Assembly (NCBI RefSeq): GCF_029433105.1
Contig: NZ_JARNTW010000001.1
Span: forward strand, 434,001-498,000
From: Runella sp. MFBS21
GTDB lineage: Bacteria; Bacteroidota; Bacteroidia; Cytophagales; Spirosomataceae
Direction: 5' to 3'
DNA: 64,000 nt
The notes below the pieces were generated by a model. It made no database searches and had not been told where the DNA came from. It saw only the letters and a list, made by a program, of their open reading frames with translations. Shown here piece by piece: positions 25,095 through 34,193 of the stretch. Made by a program: the position numbers and the translations under genes. Each line of letters begins with the position of its first letter. The first letter of the stretch is position 1.

Positions 25095-28000
25095 TTAACG
25101 GTTCTCAAACACTTGAACCTTGTCCTTGTTTTTTGCTAGAATAAGGCGGAGTTTTCCGTGGCTACTTTTTAGCTTACTCATTTGGCGTACTTGACCTTTG
25201 ACCCTAAATCCTGACTGAGCGGGCCCAACAACTTCAAATGTGAGCGAATTATCTTTGTTTTTTTTCCTCCCACGAAGTACTAAGCCTTCATTTCCGTCGT
25301 ATCGACCTAGTTCGGGAAGAACATCAAAAAAATTGCCAGCCAGTAAAATATCAAGCTGCTGGTCGTGGTCATAATCTAAAGTAGTAATCCCGAAAATGGG
25401 CGAAAACTGTGCGGGCATTGGTAATATTTGTATCGCAAAGTTGCCTTTGCCGTTGTTGATAAGTAAGACACTATTAGTCTGATAAACTATTTTTTTCTGA
25501 ACACCTTGCATCTGTTCGCTCGTAAAAACTTCCTCAATGGTTTTGCCCCCATAATCTTGAAAACGGACAAATCTTTTCTTGATATCTGGCAAAACTTTTT
25601 GCAAATCAGACTTTAGCACCATAGGGTACGTTTTGCCGTCAGGATTATAGCAAGTAATGATTTGCTCAATACTTCCATTACGGTCAAAGTCATTGACATA
25701 CAGCTCAGCGGGTTGGTTTTCTGAGGCGTGTAGTTTTGAATTTTTGCCTAGATTGCCCACAATAAAATCAGTGTCTCCATCTTGATCTATGTCGGTGGCA
25801 TGGAGTCTATTCCACCATCCTTCCGACATGGGGAGTGTCTGACGGATGGATTCTGGAAAAGAACCTTTCTGATTTTTTAAAATACTAATAGGCATCCAAT
25901 CTCCTACAATAATTAGTTCAGGAAAATTATCCTTGTCTAAATCTTCAAAATAAGCATCCGTCACCATCCCAAGGTGGCTATCGGGAAGAAGGCTTGAAGT
26001 TACGTCTTTGAAAGAAGGTTCACCACGTAAATTCTTGCCCTCGTTTCGTAGTAAATAGCTACGAGGGTTGAGTCCATATTGGCCAGAAATCATTCGGGTA
26101 CCTACAAACAAATCTATGTCGCCATCATGGTCAAAATCAGCCGCCGCTACACAGGAACCATTTTCAAAAACAGACGGTAAAGCCCCTTGCGCAAGAGTAA
26201 AGTTGCCTTTGCCATCATTGATATATAGTAAATCCGCTAAAGATTCCTGACCAGTAGGAAGTTCATTACCTCCCGTCACTACGTACAAATCGAGGTCTTT
26301 GTCTCCGTCGGCGTCAAAAAATAAAGCGGCAGTTTCGTCAGCTGGAGAGGGCACTGAAAATGTATTGACCGAACCCTTGACAAACTTACCTTGTGAGGTT
26401 TGGATAAACAATCCTCTTGGCTGTCCGGCTCCGCCACCGATGTAAGTATCATCAAGGCCATCGCCATTGACATCTCCTACTGCCAATGCCGGCCCTTGGG
26501 TAGAATACATCTGTTTGAGCAATCCATCGCGATTATAGTCTACAAAGTTGTTTTCTTGGTGCACAAAGTCAAGCCCCGAAGCTGTCGTTATGTCTCGGAA
26601 GGGCGTTGTAATAGATTTAGGATAAGTAGGTTTCCAAATACTTTGGGCGTCGCTATAACTAAGCGTTATGTCAGTGTCGGATTTGATACTTTTTAGAGTT
26701 TGAGTACGGTCATCAGGCCATATTATTTTCAAAGAGTCGATCAGTGGCTGGTTGCCTAATCCAAACACCATCGTGAGGTCACTCGAAGACTGAAACCCAC
26801 GACTGGGCATTTGCTGGAGGTATTGTGTTTTTTCTTTTTGGAAAATGTATACTTTGGCCCCAATACCACTAAGGTTTTTTGGGCTTCCTTTAAGTTTAAC
26901 CCTCAAAAAATGGGGCTTGAGTTTTTCGATGGTATTGTTTTTTAAAATACTTAGTTCACTATTGTTGTTATTGATTACCAAATCCAAATCACCATCATTG
27001 TCTAAATCCCCATAAGCGGCTCCATTAGAAAAACTAGGCTCACTCAAACCCCACAAATCTGTTTTGTTCTCAAATTGAAGATCCCCTTTGTTGCGGAAAG
27101 CAAAATTAGGAATGGGGGTAGTAGAAATCATATCAACAAACTTATGATAGTCAAACTGCATCTTTTGCTCAATCATCGCTTGGATATTTCTTTTATCTGA
27201 CAAAAAGGCTACGTAATCTTGGTCAGTTAAGTTTTTTACAATGCCGTTGGCAATAAACAAATCTTTGAGGCCGTCGTTGTCCATGTCAAAAATAAGAGCT
27301 CCCCAGCTCCAGTCCGTGGCGTGTACACCCGCCAATTGCCCCACTTCTGTAAAAGACGGCGCGGAGATAGAAGGAGAAAACGGTACATCGACACCTTGGT
27401 TGAGATGAAGCATATTGCGCATATATTGATGCCAGTAGCCTTGTTTTTCTTTGAATTGGGTGAGTTCATAGCCCTCAAAAACAGAGGTCGTTTTGAGCCG
27501 CTTGTCATCACTTGGCAGCATATCGGTGACGAAAATATCAAGCAACCCATCATTGTTAATATCCGCAATATCAGCTCCCATCGAAGATAGGCTAATATGT
27601 GGCATACTTTCTTCAAGGGTTTCTTTGAAGGTGCCATCGCGTTGATTGATATAAAGATAATCGCGCTCATAAAAATCATTAGAAACATAAATATCAGGCC
27701 AATTATCTTCGTTGACATCGCCGACAGTAATCCCTAATCCAAATGCAATCAAACTTCCATAGATCCCGGCTTCAGCCGATACATCAGTAAAGATGGGTGA
27801 AGCCTTATTGGAGCTTGGTTTGCTCATTGAGTCAGCTTTGCCGTTATTATTTTTGACTTGAATGGTTTCGTTCCTAAAGAGCTTATGTCCACCCATAGGG
27901 TCGCGGTCTTGTCGGAAATTTTGATATTGTAATTTGTCTACAGGAATGAAGCTATTGTTGAGGAGATACATATCTAAATCTCCGTCTCTGTCATAGTCAA

Positions 28001-28580
28001 AAAAAGCGGCATGGGTCGAAAACCCACCGTCTGCTAAGCCGTATTCAGTGGCTTTGTCTATAAATTTAGGAATTCCATGGGCATCTAATCCTTGATTGAT
28101 AAACAGCTCATTGCCTCGATTATCGTCTTTGACATTTCCGGCGTTGCAGACATAAATATCCATAAGCCCATCGCCATTTACATCGGCAAAAGTGGCGCCT
28201 GTGGACCATGCTTTGGTTCCACCTACCCCTGCTATAGACGAAACGTCTTCAAATTGCCAGCGTTCAGATGCATTTTTGCCTTTGTTAAGGTAGAGGTGAT
28301 TTTGTTCGAAATTGGATGTCACGTATATATCCGCCCATCCGTCGTTGTTGACGTCGCAGATAGCTACCCCCCCCCCATTATAGAAATTTCGGTAATTAAA
28401 AATATTTAATTCCTTTTTATCCAGTAACTGATTTACAAAAGTCACTCCTGTTTGGGAAGAGGGTAATGATTCAAAGAGAGTGTCTTCAGGTAAATGTTTA
28501 CAACTAAGGAGCAACATTACGAAGGCAATAATCAAATAATATTTATGAGAGGCGGAGTGTAGCATTCGATGACACGACAT
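25095..28580 (-). CDS. Large VCBS/FG-GAP and ASPIC-UnbV repeat lipoprotein (paralogue 1)
   Basis: A 1161-residue protein with lipobox MLLLSC (C27). It contains many calcium-loop FG-GAP repeats such as GDVNEDNWPDIYVS, ADINNDGLLDIFVTD and GDLDNDGDLDLVIN. An ASPIC/UnbV module at about 555-630 (LSGIGAKVYIF, MPSRGFQSS, IDSLKIIWPD) joins two predicted beta-propeller halves, and the second half opens with ASGLDFVHQENNF. It belongs to the CRTAC1-like group. It is an exposed lipoprotein near a SusC/SusD pair and divergent from it. It could bind glycan or protein at the surface, but no activity is known. Codons 69-72 are a run of ten G, a possible slippage site. Alternative start: M6. Confidence 0.85.
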   Translation of the reverse strand: MSCHRMLHSASHKYYLIIAFVMLLLSCKHLPEDTLFESLPSSQTGVTFVNQLLDKKELNIFNYRNFYNGGGVAICDVNNDGWADIYVTSNFEQNHLYLNKGKNASERWQFEDVSSIAGVGGTKAWSTGATFADVNGDGLMDIYVCNAGNVKDDNRGNELFINQGLDAHGIPKFIDKATEYGLADGGFSTHAAFFDYDRDGDLDMYLLNNSFIPVDKLQYQNFRQDRDPMGGHKLFRNETIQVKNNNGKADSMSKPSSNKASPIFTDVSAEAGIYGSLIAFGLGITVGDVNEDNWPDIYVSNDFYERDYLYINQRDGTFKETLEESMPHISLSSMGADIADINNDGLLDIFVTDMLPSDDKRLKTTSVFEGYELTQFKEKQGYWHQYMRNMLHLNQGVDVPFSPSISAPSFTEVGQLAGVHATDWSWGALIFDMDNDGLKDLFIANGIVKNLTDQDYVAFLSDKRNIQAMIEQKMQFDYHKFVDMISTTPIPNFAFRNKGDLQFENKTDLWGLSEPSFSNGAAYGDLDNDGDLDLVINNNNSELSILKNNTIEKLKPHFLRVKLKGSPKNLSGIGAKVYIFQKEKTQYLQQMPSRGFQSSSDLTMVFGLGNQPLIDSLKIIWPDDRTQTLKSIKSDTDITLSYSDAQSIWKPTYPKSITTPFRDITTASGLDFVHQENNFVDYNRDGLLKQMYSTQGPALAVGDVNGDGLDDTYIGGGAGQPRGLFIQTSQGKFVKGSVNTFSVPSPADETAALFFDADGDKDLDLYVVTGGNELPTGQESLADLLYINDGKGNFTLAQGALPSVFENGSCVAAADFDHDGDIDLFVGTRMISGQYGLNPRSYLLRNEGKNLRGEPSFKDVTSSLLPDSHLGMVTDAYFEDLDKDNFPELIIVGDWMPISILKNQKGSFPESIRQTLPMSEGWWNRLHATDIDQDGDTDFIVGNLGKNSKLHASENQPAELYVNDFDRNGSIEQIITCYNPDGKTYPMVLKSDLQKVLPDIKKRFVRFQDYGGKTIEEVFTSEQMQGVQKKIVYQTNSVLLINNGKGNFAIQILPMPAQFSPIFGITTLDYDHDQQLDILLAGNFFDVLPELGRYDGNEGLVLRGRKKNKDNSLTFEVVGPAQSGFRVKGQVRQMSKLKSSHGKLRLILAKNKDKVQVFENR
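28367..28376 (-). repeat. 10-base poly-G tract inside the coding sequence
   Basis: Ten C on the plus strand encode Gly69-Gly71 and the first base of Val72 in the large lipoprotein. The same NFYNGGGV or NGSGV motif in the two paralogues (about 34393 and 44122) uses mixed glycine or serine codons without a homopolymer. A one-base slip here would truncate the protein soon after the signal peptide. Confidence 0.8.
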
Positions 28581-28664
28581 TGGACAACAATTTATTTCAT
28601 TATCAGAATCTTAAATGTCTTTTAACGACAACGTTTATAGACTCCGTTGGTATTCTTAATCTTC

Positions 28665-28672
28665 CAAAAATA
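28665..28672 (-). promoter_or_regulatory. Possible -7 element TATTTTTG for VCBS paralogue 1
   Basis: It matches TAnnTTTG on the minus strand, 84 bp before the start at 28580. No TTTG lies at the usual -33 distance (the nearest is 11 bp away), so support is weak. Confidence 0.3.
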
Positions 28673-28836
28673 GCTCTATTAGACAAAGTAGAAGCTTCTT
28701 TTGAGGTTTGAAACAAAGATACTCTTAAAATAATTAAACCGTAAATACTAGAAAATGCTTTGGGTTATTATAAACAGATAATCTGACGATTCTAAGATTA
28801 ATTGGCAATATTTCTGAATAAACTCTTTGAAAATTA

Positions 28837-28869
28837 TTTGCACTGTCTTTATATATTTTTGTAGCTTTG
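28837..28869 (+). promoter_or_regulatory. SusCD promoter (TTTG, 21 bp, TAGCTTTG)
   Basis: TTTG at 28837-28840 and TAGCTTTG at 28862-28869 are separated by 21 bp, the classic Bacteroidota -33/-7 arrangement. Transcription would start near 28876, giving a leader of about 100 nt before the SusC start. The rest of the 393-bp divergent spacer (28581-28973) is AT-rich and shows no other strong element. Confidence 0.7.
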
Positions 28870-28973
28870 CCTGCTAGAAGTAATTCTTTAGTCAAAATAA
28901 TCCTATTTTTAAAATATTTGATTAAAGGAAGAGGTCTATTTGTAATTATTTTATTAATCACTTAAAATTACCT

Positions 28974-31900
28974 ATGATGAACAACGCTTACCAGCTAAGT
29001 CGTCCTAAAAAAATGGGACGACAAATAGCAGCTATTCTTTCTGCTGCTTTGATGGTTGTGGGATTGCACTTCGGTGTTCAAGCTCAAGAAAAAATGATTA
29101 CGGGTACTGTTAAAGGTGCGGATGGCACAGGCCTTCCGGGGGTAACTGTGCAAGTAAAAGGGACAAACAAAGGAACACAAACTGAGGTCACTGGTGAATA
29201 CAAAATCAGTGCAGCACCAAATTCTACTTTAGTCTTTTCCTTTGTAGGTATGAATACTGAAGAGATTCAGATTGGTGACAAGACCGTCGTCAATGTAACG
29301 ATGAGCGATGATACCAAAGCGCTTCAAGAAGTAGTGGTAGTGGGATATGGTACCGTAAAGAAAAAAGATGCAACGGGAGCCGTAAATGCTATTGGTACTA
29401 AAGACTTCCAAAAGGGAGTGGTAGTATCGCCAGAGCAATTGATGCAAGGACGTGTAGCAGGGGTTCAAATCACTCAGTCGAGTGGTGAGCCAGGTGGTGG
29501 TATCAACGTACGTATTCGTGGTACATCTTCTGTATTTGGTGGCAACAACCCCTTGTTTGTAATTGACGGAGTGCCTTTGGCTGGTGACAATACCTCATCA
29601 GATGCAAGTGCTTCAGGAGTAGGCCGTCAGGCTGCTAAAAACCCCTTAAACTTCTTAAACCCTGATGAAATTGCAAGCATCGACATCCTTAAGGATGCAT
29701 CTGCAACAGCTATCTATGGTTCTCGCGGTGCCAATGGAGTAGTCTTGATTACGACTAAAAAAGGTAAAGGTAAAGGAACATTGGAGTATGGGTATTCGCT
29801 GGGAATGAGCAATATCACTAAGAGATACGATTTGCTTTCAGCGGCTGAATTCCGTGCCGCAGGGGGGCAAGATCAAGGTGGTAGTACCGACTGGCAAAAC
29901 GAATTGTTCAGAACAGGTTATACCAATCAGCACAACTTAGCTTATGGAGGAGGAGATGCGAGTGGAAATTACCGCTTTACGCTTGGTTTTTTAAACCAAC
30001 AAGGTATCATCAAAGAGTCTGATATTAAGCGTTATAGTATTGGATTTAATGGTTCTAAGAAATTTATTCAAGATCGATTGACCATTTCAAGCAATATCAA
30101 TATTGCTAACAACCAAGATGCTAACGTGCCTGTATCAGAAAATATCGGTTTTACAGGAGATTTGCTGGGCAATATTTTGAAAGCGAACCCAACGCGTTCT
30201 ATTTACAATACCGATGGTACATTTACTCAACCAGGTGTAACTGAACCCAACCCATTGGCATTCATTGTTTTATCGCAAGATAACACCAATTCACTTCGTG
30301 CTTTAGGTAATATCAACGCTGAATTACAAATTTATAAAGACTTGAAATTTAAAACTGTGGTTGGTTTTGACAAGTCTTTCTCTTCACGCAAAGCGGCTTA
30401 TTCGAGAGATTTGGTAATTGAAGGTAACGGTGGTATTGGTAGAGCATATGTGGGAGATATTGAAACTGACAACAAATTGTGGGAAAACTACTTTACATAT
30501 GATAAAGAAATAAATGGTATTTCCATAAATGGATTGTTAGGGTATTCTTATCAAAGCTTTAGCCGTTCAACTAAAAATATCTCAGCGGCTAATTTCCGTA
30601 CTTCAGATTTGAATTTGATGCTCAATAACCTTGCTTCTGCAAATGCTGGTAAGTTTGGTAGCAATGTGATCAATAACTCAAGCTCAGAAACTGATGAACT
30701 CCAGTCTTATTTTGGACGTGTAAACGTAGGTATTAAAGATAAGTATTTGTTGACTGCTACATTGCGTGCTGATGGCTCAACCAAATTTGGGGGCAACAAC
30801 AAATATGGGTACTTCCCGTCGTTTGCAGCTAAGTGGAAAATCATGAACGAAAGCTTTGCACCAAAAACTCTTTTTGATGATTTGGCACTTCGTGTAGGTT
30901 ATGGTTTGACTGGTAACCAATCAATCCCTCACAATTTGTATGACCGTCGTGACCGCTATAGTGGCTGGGGAATCAACCAAGGTGCTGATAACATCGAAGG
31001 GGGTGGTTTGAATGCCGTAGCTTTCAACAACCCTAACTTGAAATGGGAAACCACTTCTTCTATCAATATCGGTTTGGATTTTGCTATCTTGAAAAACCGT
31101 ATCTCTGGTACTATCGACTTTTATCAGAAAAACACAAGAGATTTATTGTTTTACGTAGTTTCGGCACAGCCTGCACCTACTCCATTTACATGGAAAAACT
31201 TGGATACCGATATTGAGAACCGTGGAGTAGAAATTTCCTTGACTGGAGCGGTAGTTGATCAAAAAGATTTTGGTTGGGAAGTATTATTAAATGCAGGTTT
31301 CAACAAAAACTTAGTTAAAAACCTTAATGGGGTATTTGATACTGGTGAAATCAACGGACAAGGTCTTACAGGAGCTTTTGCACAACGTATCGCAGCTGGT
31401 CAACCTTTGTTTGCTTATTTCTTGCGTGAGTTTGGTGGGTACGACGAAAATGGTAACTCTCTCTATCCTAATGGTGACTTCCAACAATTCTTGAATGGCA
31501 AAAGCCCACTACCTACTGCTACTGGTGGTTTGACCAACAATTTCCGTTATAAGAATTTTGATTTGAGCTTGTTTTTCAATGGTGTATTTGGTAATTATCT
31601 TTACTCTAATACCGAAAACGCCTTCTTTACCAAAGGTTCTTTCGCCAATGGTCGTAACGTAACCAAAGATGTAGTATCAAGCAAAGAAGGTCCACTCAAT
31701 GCTCCTGATGTTTCGACTCGTTTCTTACAAAAAGGCGATTTTGTTCGTTTGCAAAACTTGAATTTGAGCTATCGTTTCCCACTTCAAAGCAAAACGATTT
31801 CAAATCTTCGCGTATTCTTGACAGGCCAAAACCTAATGACTTTCACTAAGTATACAGGTCAAGACCCTGAAGTAAGTACCAACAAGTCTATCAATGGTAT

Positions 31901-31976
31901 TCCTTCGTTTGGTATTGACTATACGGCGTATCCAAGAGCAAGAACTTGGACGATTGGTGCTAATATTTCTTTCTAA
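28974..31976 (+). CDS. SusC/RagA-family TonB-linked outer membrane transporter
   Basis: A 1000-residue protein. It has a signal peptide ending about VQAQ38 and a carboxypeptidase-regulatory-like beta-sandwich (about 42-112, ITGTVKGADGTGLPGVTVQVKGT). A TonB box follows (ALQEVVVVGYGT, 117-127), then a plug domain (RIRGTSSVFGGNNPLFVIDGVPL, split as RIRGTSSVFGG and NPLFVIDGVP; IDILKDASATAIYGSRGANG). The C-terminal barrel ends in YPRARTWTIGANISF. It pairs with the SusD gene 26 bp downstream to import oligosaccharides or peptides with energy from TonB. It has its own promoter. The substrate is unknown. The nearest glycosidase downstream is GH31, and the N-glycan operon lies about 6 kb away on the other strand. 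Confidence 0.95.
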   Translation: MMNNAYQLSRPKKMGRQIAAILSAALMVVGLHFGVQAQEKMITGTVKGADGTGLPGVTVQVKGTNKGTQTEVTGEYKISAAPNSTLVFSFVGMNTEEIQIGDKTVVNVTMSDDTKALQEVVVVGYGTVKKKDATGAVNAIGTKDFQKGVVVSPEQLMQGRVAGVQITQSSGEPGGGINVRIRGTSSVFGGNNPLFVIDGVPLAGDNTSSDASASGVGRQAAKNPLNFLNPDEIASIDILKDASATAIYGSRGANGVVLITTKKGKGKGTLEYGYSLGMSNITKRYDLLSAAEFRAAGGQDQGGSTDWQNELFRTGYTNQHNLAYGGGDASGNYRFTLGFLNQQGIIKESDIKRYSIGFNGSKKFIQDRLTISSNINIANNQDANVPVSENIGFTGDLLGNILKANPTRSIYNTDGTFTQPGVTEPNPLAFIVLSQDNTNSLRALGNINAELQIYKDLKFKTVVGFDKSFSSRKAAYSRDLVIEGNGGIGRAYVGDIETDNKLWENYFTYDKEINGISINGLLGYSYQSFSRSTKNISAANFRTSDLNLMLNNLASANAGKFGSNVINNSSSETDELQSYFGRVNVGIKDKYLLTATLRADGSTKFGGNNKYGYFPSFAAKWKIMNESFAPKTLFDDLALRVGYGLTGNQSIPHNLYDRRDRYSGWGINQGADNIEGGGLNAVAFNNPNLKWETTSSINIGLDFAILKNRISGTIDFYQKNTRDLLFYVVSAQPAPTPFTWKNLDTDIENRGVEISLTGAVVDQKDFGWEVLLNAGFNKNLVKNLNGVFDTGEINGQGLTGAFAQRIAAGQPLFAYFLREFGGYDENGNSLYPNGDFQQFLNGKSPLPTATGGLTNNFRYKNFDLSLFFNGVFGNYLYSNTENAFFTKGSFANGRNVTKDVVSSKEGPLNAPDVSTRFLQKGDFVRLQNLNLSYRFPLQSKTISNLRVFLTGQNLMTFTKYTGQDPEVSTNKSINGIPSFGIDYTAYPRARTWTIGANISF

Positions 31977-32002
31977 GAAACACTTAAACACACATTGGAA
32001 CT

Positions 32003-33496
32003 ATGAAATCTAATCAATATATAGTAGGAATTTTGATAGCAGGATTTAGCCTGGCTACCATAACTTCTTGTACCGACTTAGTAAATACCGAAAAAGATTC
32101 GATTGTTCGTCCTAATACCGACGGAAAACCCGTAGCAGGAGATGCTACAGCCTTGTTGGAGTCTGCCTATAAAGATTTGGGAGCTTATACCGACCAAGCT
32201 AACATGTATGCCTTGGGCATGCACACTTCTGCCGAAATGATTCCTCCTACTCGGGGTGTGGACTGGGGTGACAATGGAGTATGGCGTACGCTAGACCAAC
32301 ATACATGGGACGCTACTCACCAACAAGTACGTGATGCATGGAATAACCTAAACTCTCGCGTTTTTAAAACTACCGAGATTTTGGCTGGAAATGCTACTCC
32401 CGCCCAAAAAGCAGAAGCTCAATTCTTACGTGCATTTAATATGTACAATGTTATGGACTTGTATGGACAAGTTCCACTTAGAGAGTTTAGTCAAGGGGTG
32501 GATGAGCTGCCACGCGTCATGACTCGCTCTGAGGCTTTTGATTTTATCGTAAAAGATTTAGAAGAAGCTCTTCCTAATTTAGCTAAAGTTGGGCCTTCTC
32601 CTAACAATGGTGTCGCTAATAAAGCTGCCGCTAATTTCTTGTTGGCCAAATTGTATTTGAACAAAGCCGTTTATAAATCAGCTAAACCAGAAGGACCTTA
32701 TACTTTTGAAAAAGCTGATATGGATAAGGTAATCACCTATGTAAATGCCATTACTGCTGACGGTTATAAATTTGATACCGACTATTTTAATGCATTTTCG
32801 GCTACAGCCAATGGTGAAACTATCTTGGTGTCGTTGGAAGGAACAGCACAAAACCGCTGGTTTATGACGCTTCACTACAATCAAAACCCTTCAGGTTGGA
32901 ATGGTTTTACTACCCTAGCTGACTTCTACGACAAATTCGAGAAAGATGATCCACGGATTGGTAAACCCGCAAAAGGCGACGGTACTGAGTTTTCAGGAAT
33001 TGGTCTTGGATTCTTAATCGGAAAGCAAATCGATGATAAAGGCAAAGACCTTATCGATACTCGTACCCAAAAAGTATTGTCGTTTACACGCGATGTGCCC
33101 TTGGCTGGTGCTGCTACCGACAAAGGTATCCGGGTTATCAAATACCACCCTGCCAATGCTAGCAAGTACATCTTGATGCGCTATGCTGAGGCAATTATGA
33201 TGAAAGCAGAAGCCGAACTTAGAGGTGGTAATACTGCGGCGGCGCTCGCTACTGTGAATGCTTTGAGAACAGCTCGTAAAGCTAAAACTATCGCATCTTT
33301 AACTACCGATGGATTGTTTGACGAAATCGGTCGCGAGCTTTATTGGGAAGGTGGTAAACGTACAGTAGAAATTCGCTTTGGTAAATTTACTACTGGTGCA
33401 GGAGCTGACAACAAAGAAGCTTATACGGTATTGTTCCCGATCCCTTCTATTGCCCTTGTTTCGAATCCAAATTTGAAACAAAACCCAGGGTATTAA
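32003..33496 (+). CDS. SusD/RagB-family surface lipoprotein
   Basis: A 497-residue lipoprotein (lipobox TITSC, C23) that forms the ligand-binding lid of the SusC channel. It has the helical TPR-rich core with AQFLRAFNMYNVMDLYGQVPL and LLAKLYLNKAVY, and the C-terminal SusD block ILMRYAEAIMMKAEAELRGG followed by RELYWEGGKRTVEIRFGKF. Length is typical. It is followed by a strong bidirectional terminator, so susC and susD form a two-gene transcript separate from the genes after it. Confidence 0.95.
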   Translation: MKSNQYIVGILIAGFSLATITSCTDLVNTEKDSIVRPNTDGKPVAGDATALLESAYKDLGAYTDQANMYALGMHTSAEMIPPTRGVDWGDNGVWRTLDQHTWDATHQQVRDAWNNLNSRVFKTTEILAGNATPAQKAEAQFLRAFNMYNVMDLYGQVPLREFSQGVDELPRVMTRSEAFDFIVKDLEEALPNLAKVGPSPNNGVANKAAANFLLAKLYLNKAVYKSAKPEGPYTFEKADMDKVITYVNAITADGYKFDTDYFNAFSATANGETILVSLEGTAQNRWFMTLHYNQNPSGWNGFTTLADFYDKFEKDDPRIGKPAKGDGTEFSGIGLGFLIGKQIDDKGKDLIDTRTQKVLSFTRDVPLAGAATDKGIRVIKYHPANASKYILMRYAEAIMMKAEAELRGGNTAAALATVNALRTARKAKTIASLTTDGLFDEIGRELYWEGGKRTVEIRFGKFTTGAGADNKEAYTVLFPIPSIALVSNPNLKQNPGY

Positions 33497-33518
33497 GCTG
33501 CATTTTTAAGTAATATTC

Positions 33519-33556
33519 AAAACAAAAATGCTCGAACCTTCGAGCATTTTTGTTTT
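33519..33556. terminator. Strong symmetric terminator after SusD
   Basis: The arms of 18 bp (33519-33536 and 33539-33556) are perfectly complementary around CC. The core is TGCTCGAA/TTCGAGCA, with flanking A and T runs that make it usable in both directions. A reading frame entering it from the gene downstream (start 33528) is not real coding. Confidence 0.9.
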
Positions 33557-33590
33557 AAGACGCTACACCTTATTCCACAGTATTAGACCT

Positions 33591-34175
33591 ATGATGAAAA
33601 ACTTTATGCGCAGTTTATTGCTTTCCGTTTTTTTGAGTGCTGCGCTTCTTTCTTGTCATTCTTCGCATCGAGCCGATGAGATATACCAAACCCTCAAAGA
33701 TGGCCAAACTAAAATAGAAGTTTTGATTGATGGAACTCCTTTTTATCCCCAAACAAGTATCTTTAAAGGAGAGATACATATATTTGATAATTTGTTTAGA
33801 ATCAATATGTTTGATCAGTTTGAGGGCAATGTAGTAGTGGCTTTTGGAGGAGACAAATGGTATGAAAACAAGCCACTCAAAAAACAAGTCTTTAGAGATA
33901 ATCAGGTGGCGGCAAGTGTGATGATTGGACGATTGATAGATAAACAAAAAATGAAAGGAGAGGGCTACCTCATGACCGAAGGCGAAATCAGGGTAGAAAC
34001 CCTTTCAGATGAAAAACTGGTGATGTATATCGACGGAAAAGTAGGTAAATACAACATGCAATATACCCCTGAAAAGTGGAGCCAAGTCAAGTGCATTGTC
34101 GTAGCTCGAAAGCCTAAGATTATCCTACAAGGGGTGTCTAAACAACAGGTATATTTTACCGAAAAAGAAAACTGA
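33591..34175 (+). CDS. Hypothetical small lipoprotein
   Basis: A 194-residue protein starting at MMKNFMRSLLLS (ATG 33591 or 33594). An upstream in-frame start at 33528 would fall inside the terminator stem and is rejected. Lipobox ALLSC gives a lipidated Cys. The remainder is beta-rich (IHIFDNLFRINMFDQFEGNVVVAFGGDKW) and ends in a lysine-rich tail. No family is recognised. It lies between the SusD terminator and VCBS paralogue 2 (18 bp apart), so it probably starts the transcript that continues through the second receptor. Its role is presumably in the envelope. Confidence 0.75.
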   Translation: MMKNFMRSLLLSVFLSAALLSCHSSHRADEIYQTLKDGQTKIEVLIDGTPFYPQTSIFKGEIHIFDNLFRINMFDQFEGNVVVAFGGDKWYENKPLKKQVFRDNQVAASVMIGRLIDKQKMKGEGYLMTEGEIRVETLSDEKLVMYIDGKVGKYNMQYTPEKWSQVKCIVVARKPKIILQGVSKQQVYFTEKEN

Positions 34176-34193
34176 AAAATCAACCATTCTAAA

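Noticed and set aside
33528-33590. Upstream extension of the 33591 lipoprotein frame
   Set aside because: It begins inside a strong terminator stem. ATG 33591 gives a proper lipoprotein signal.
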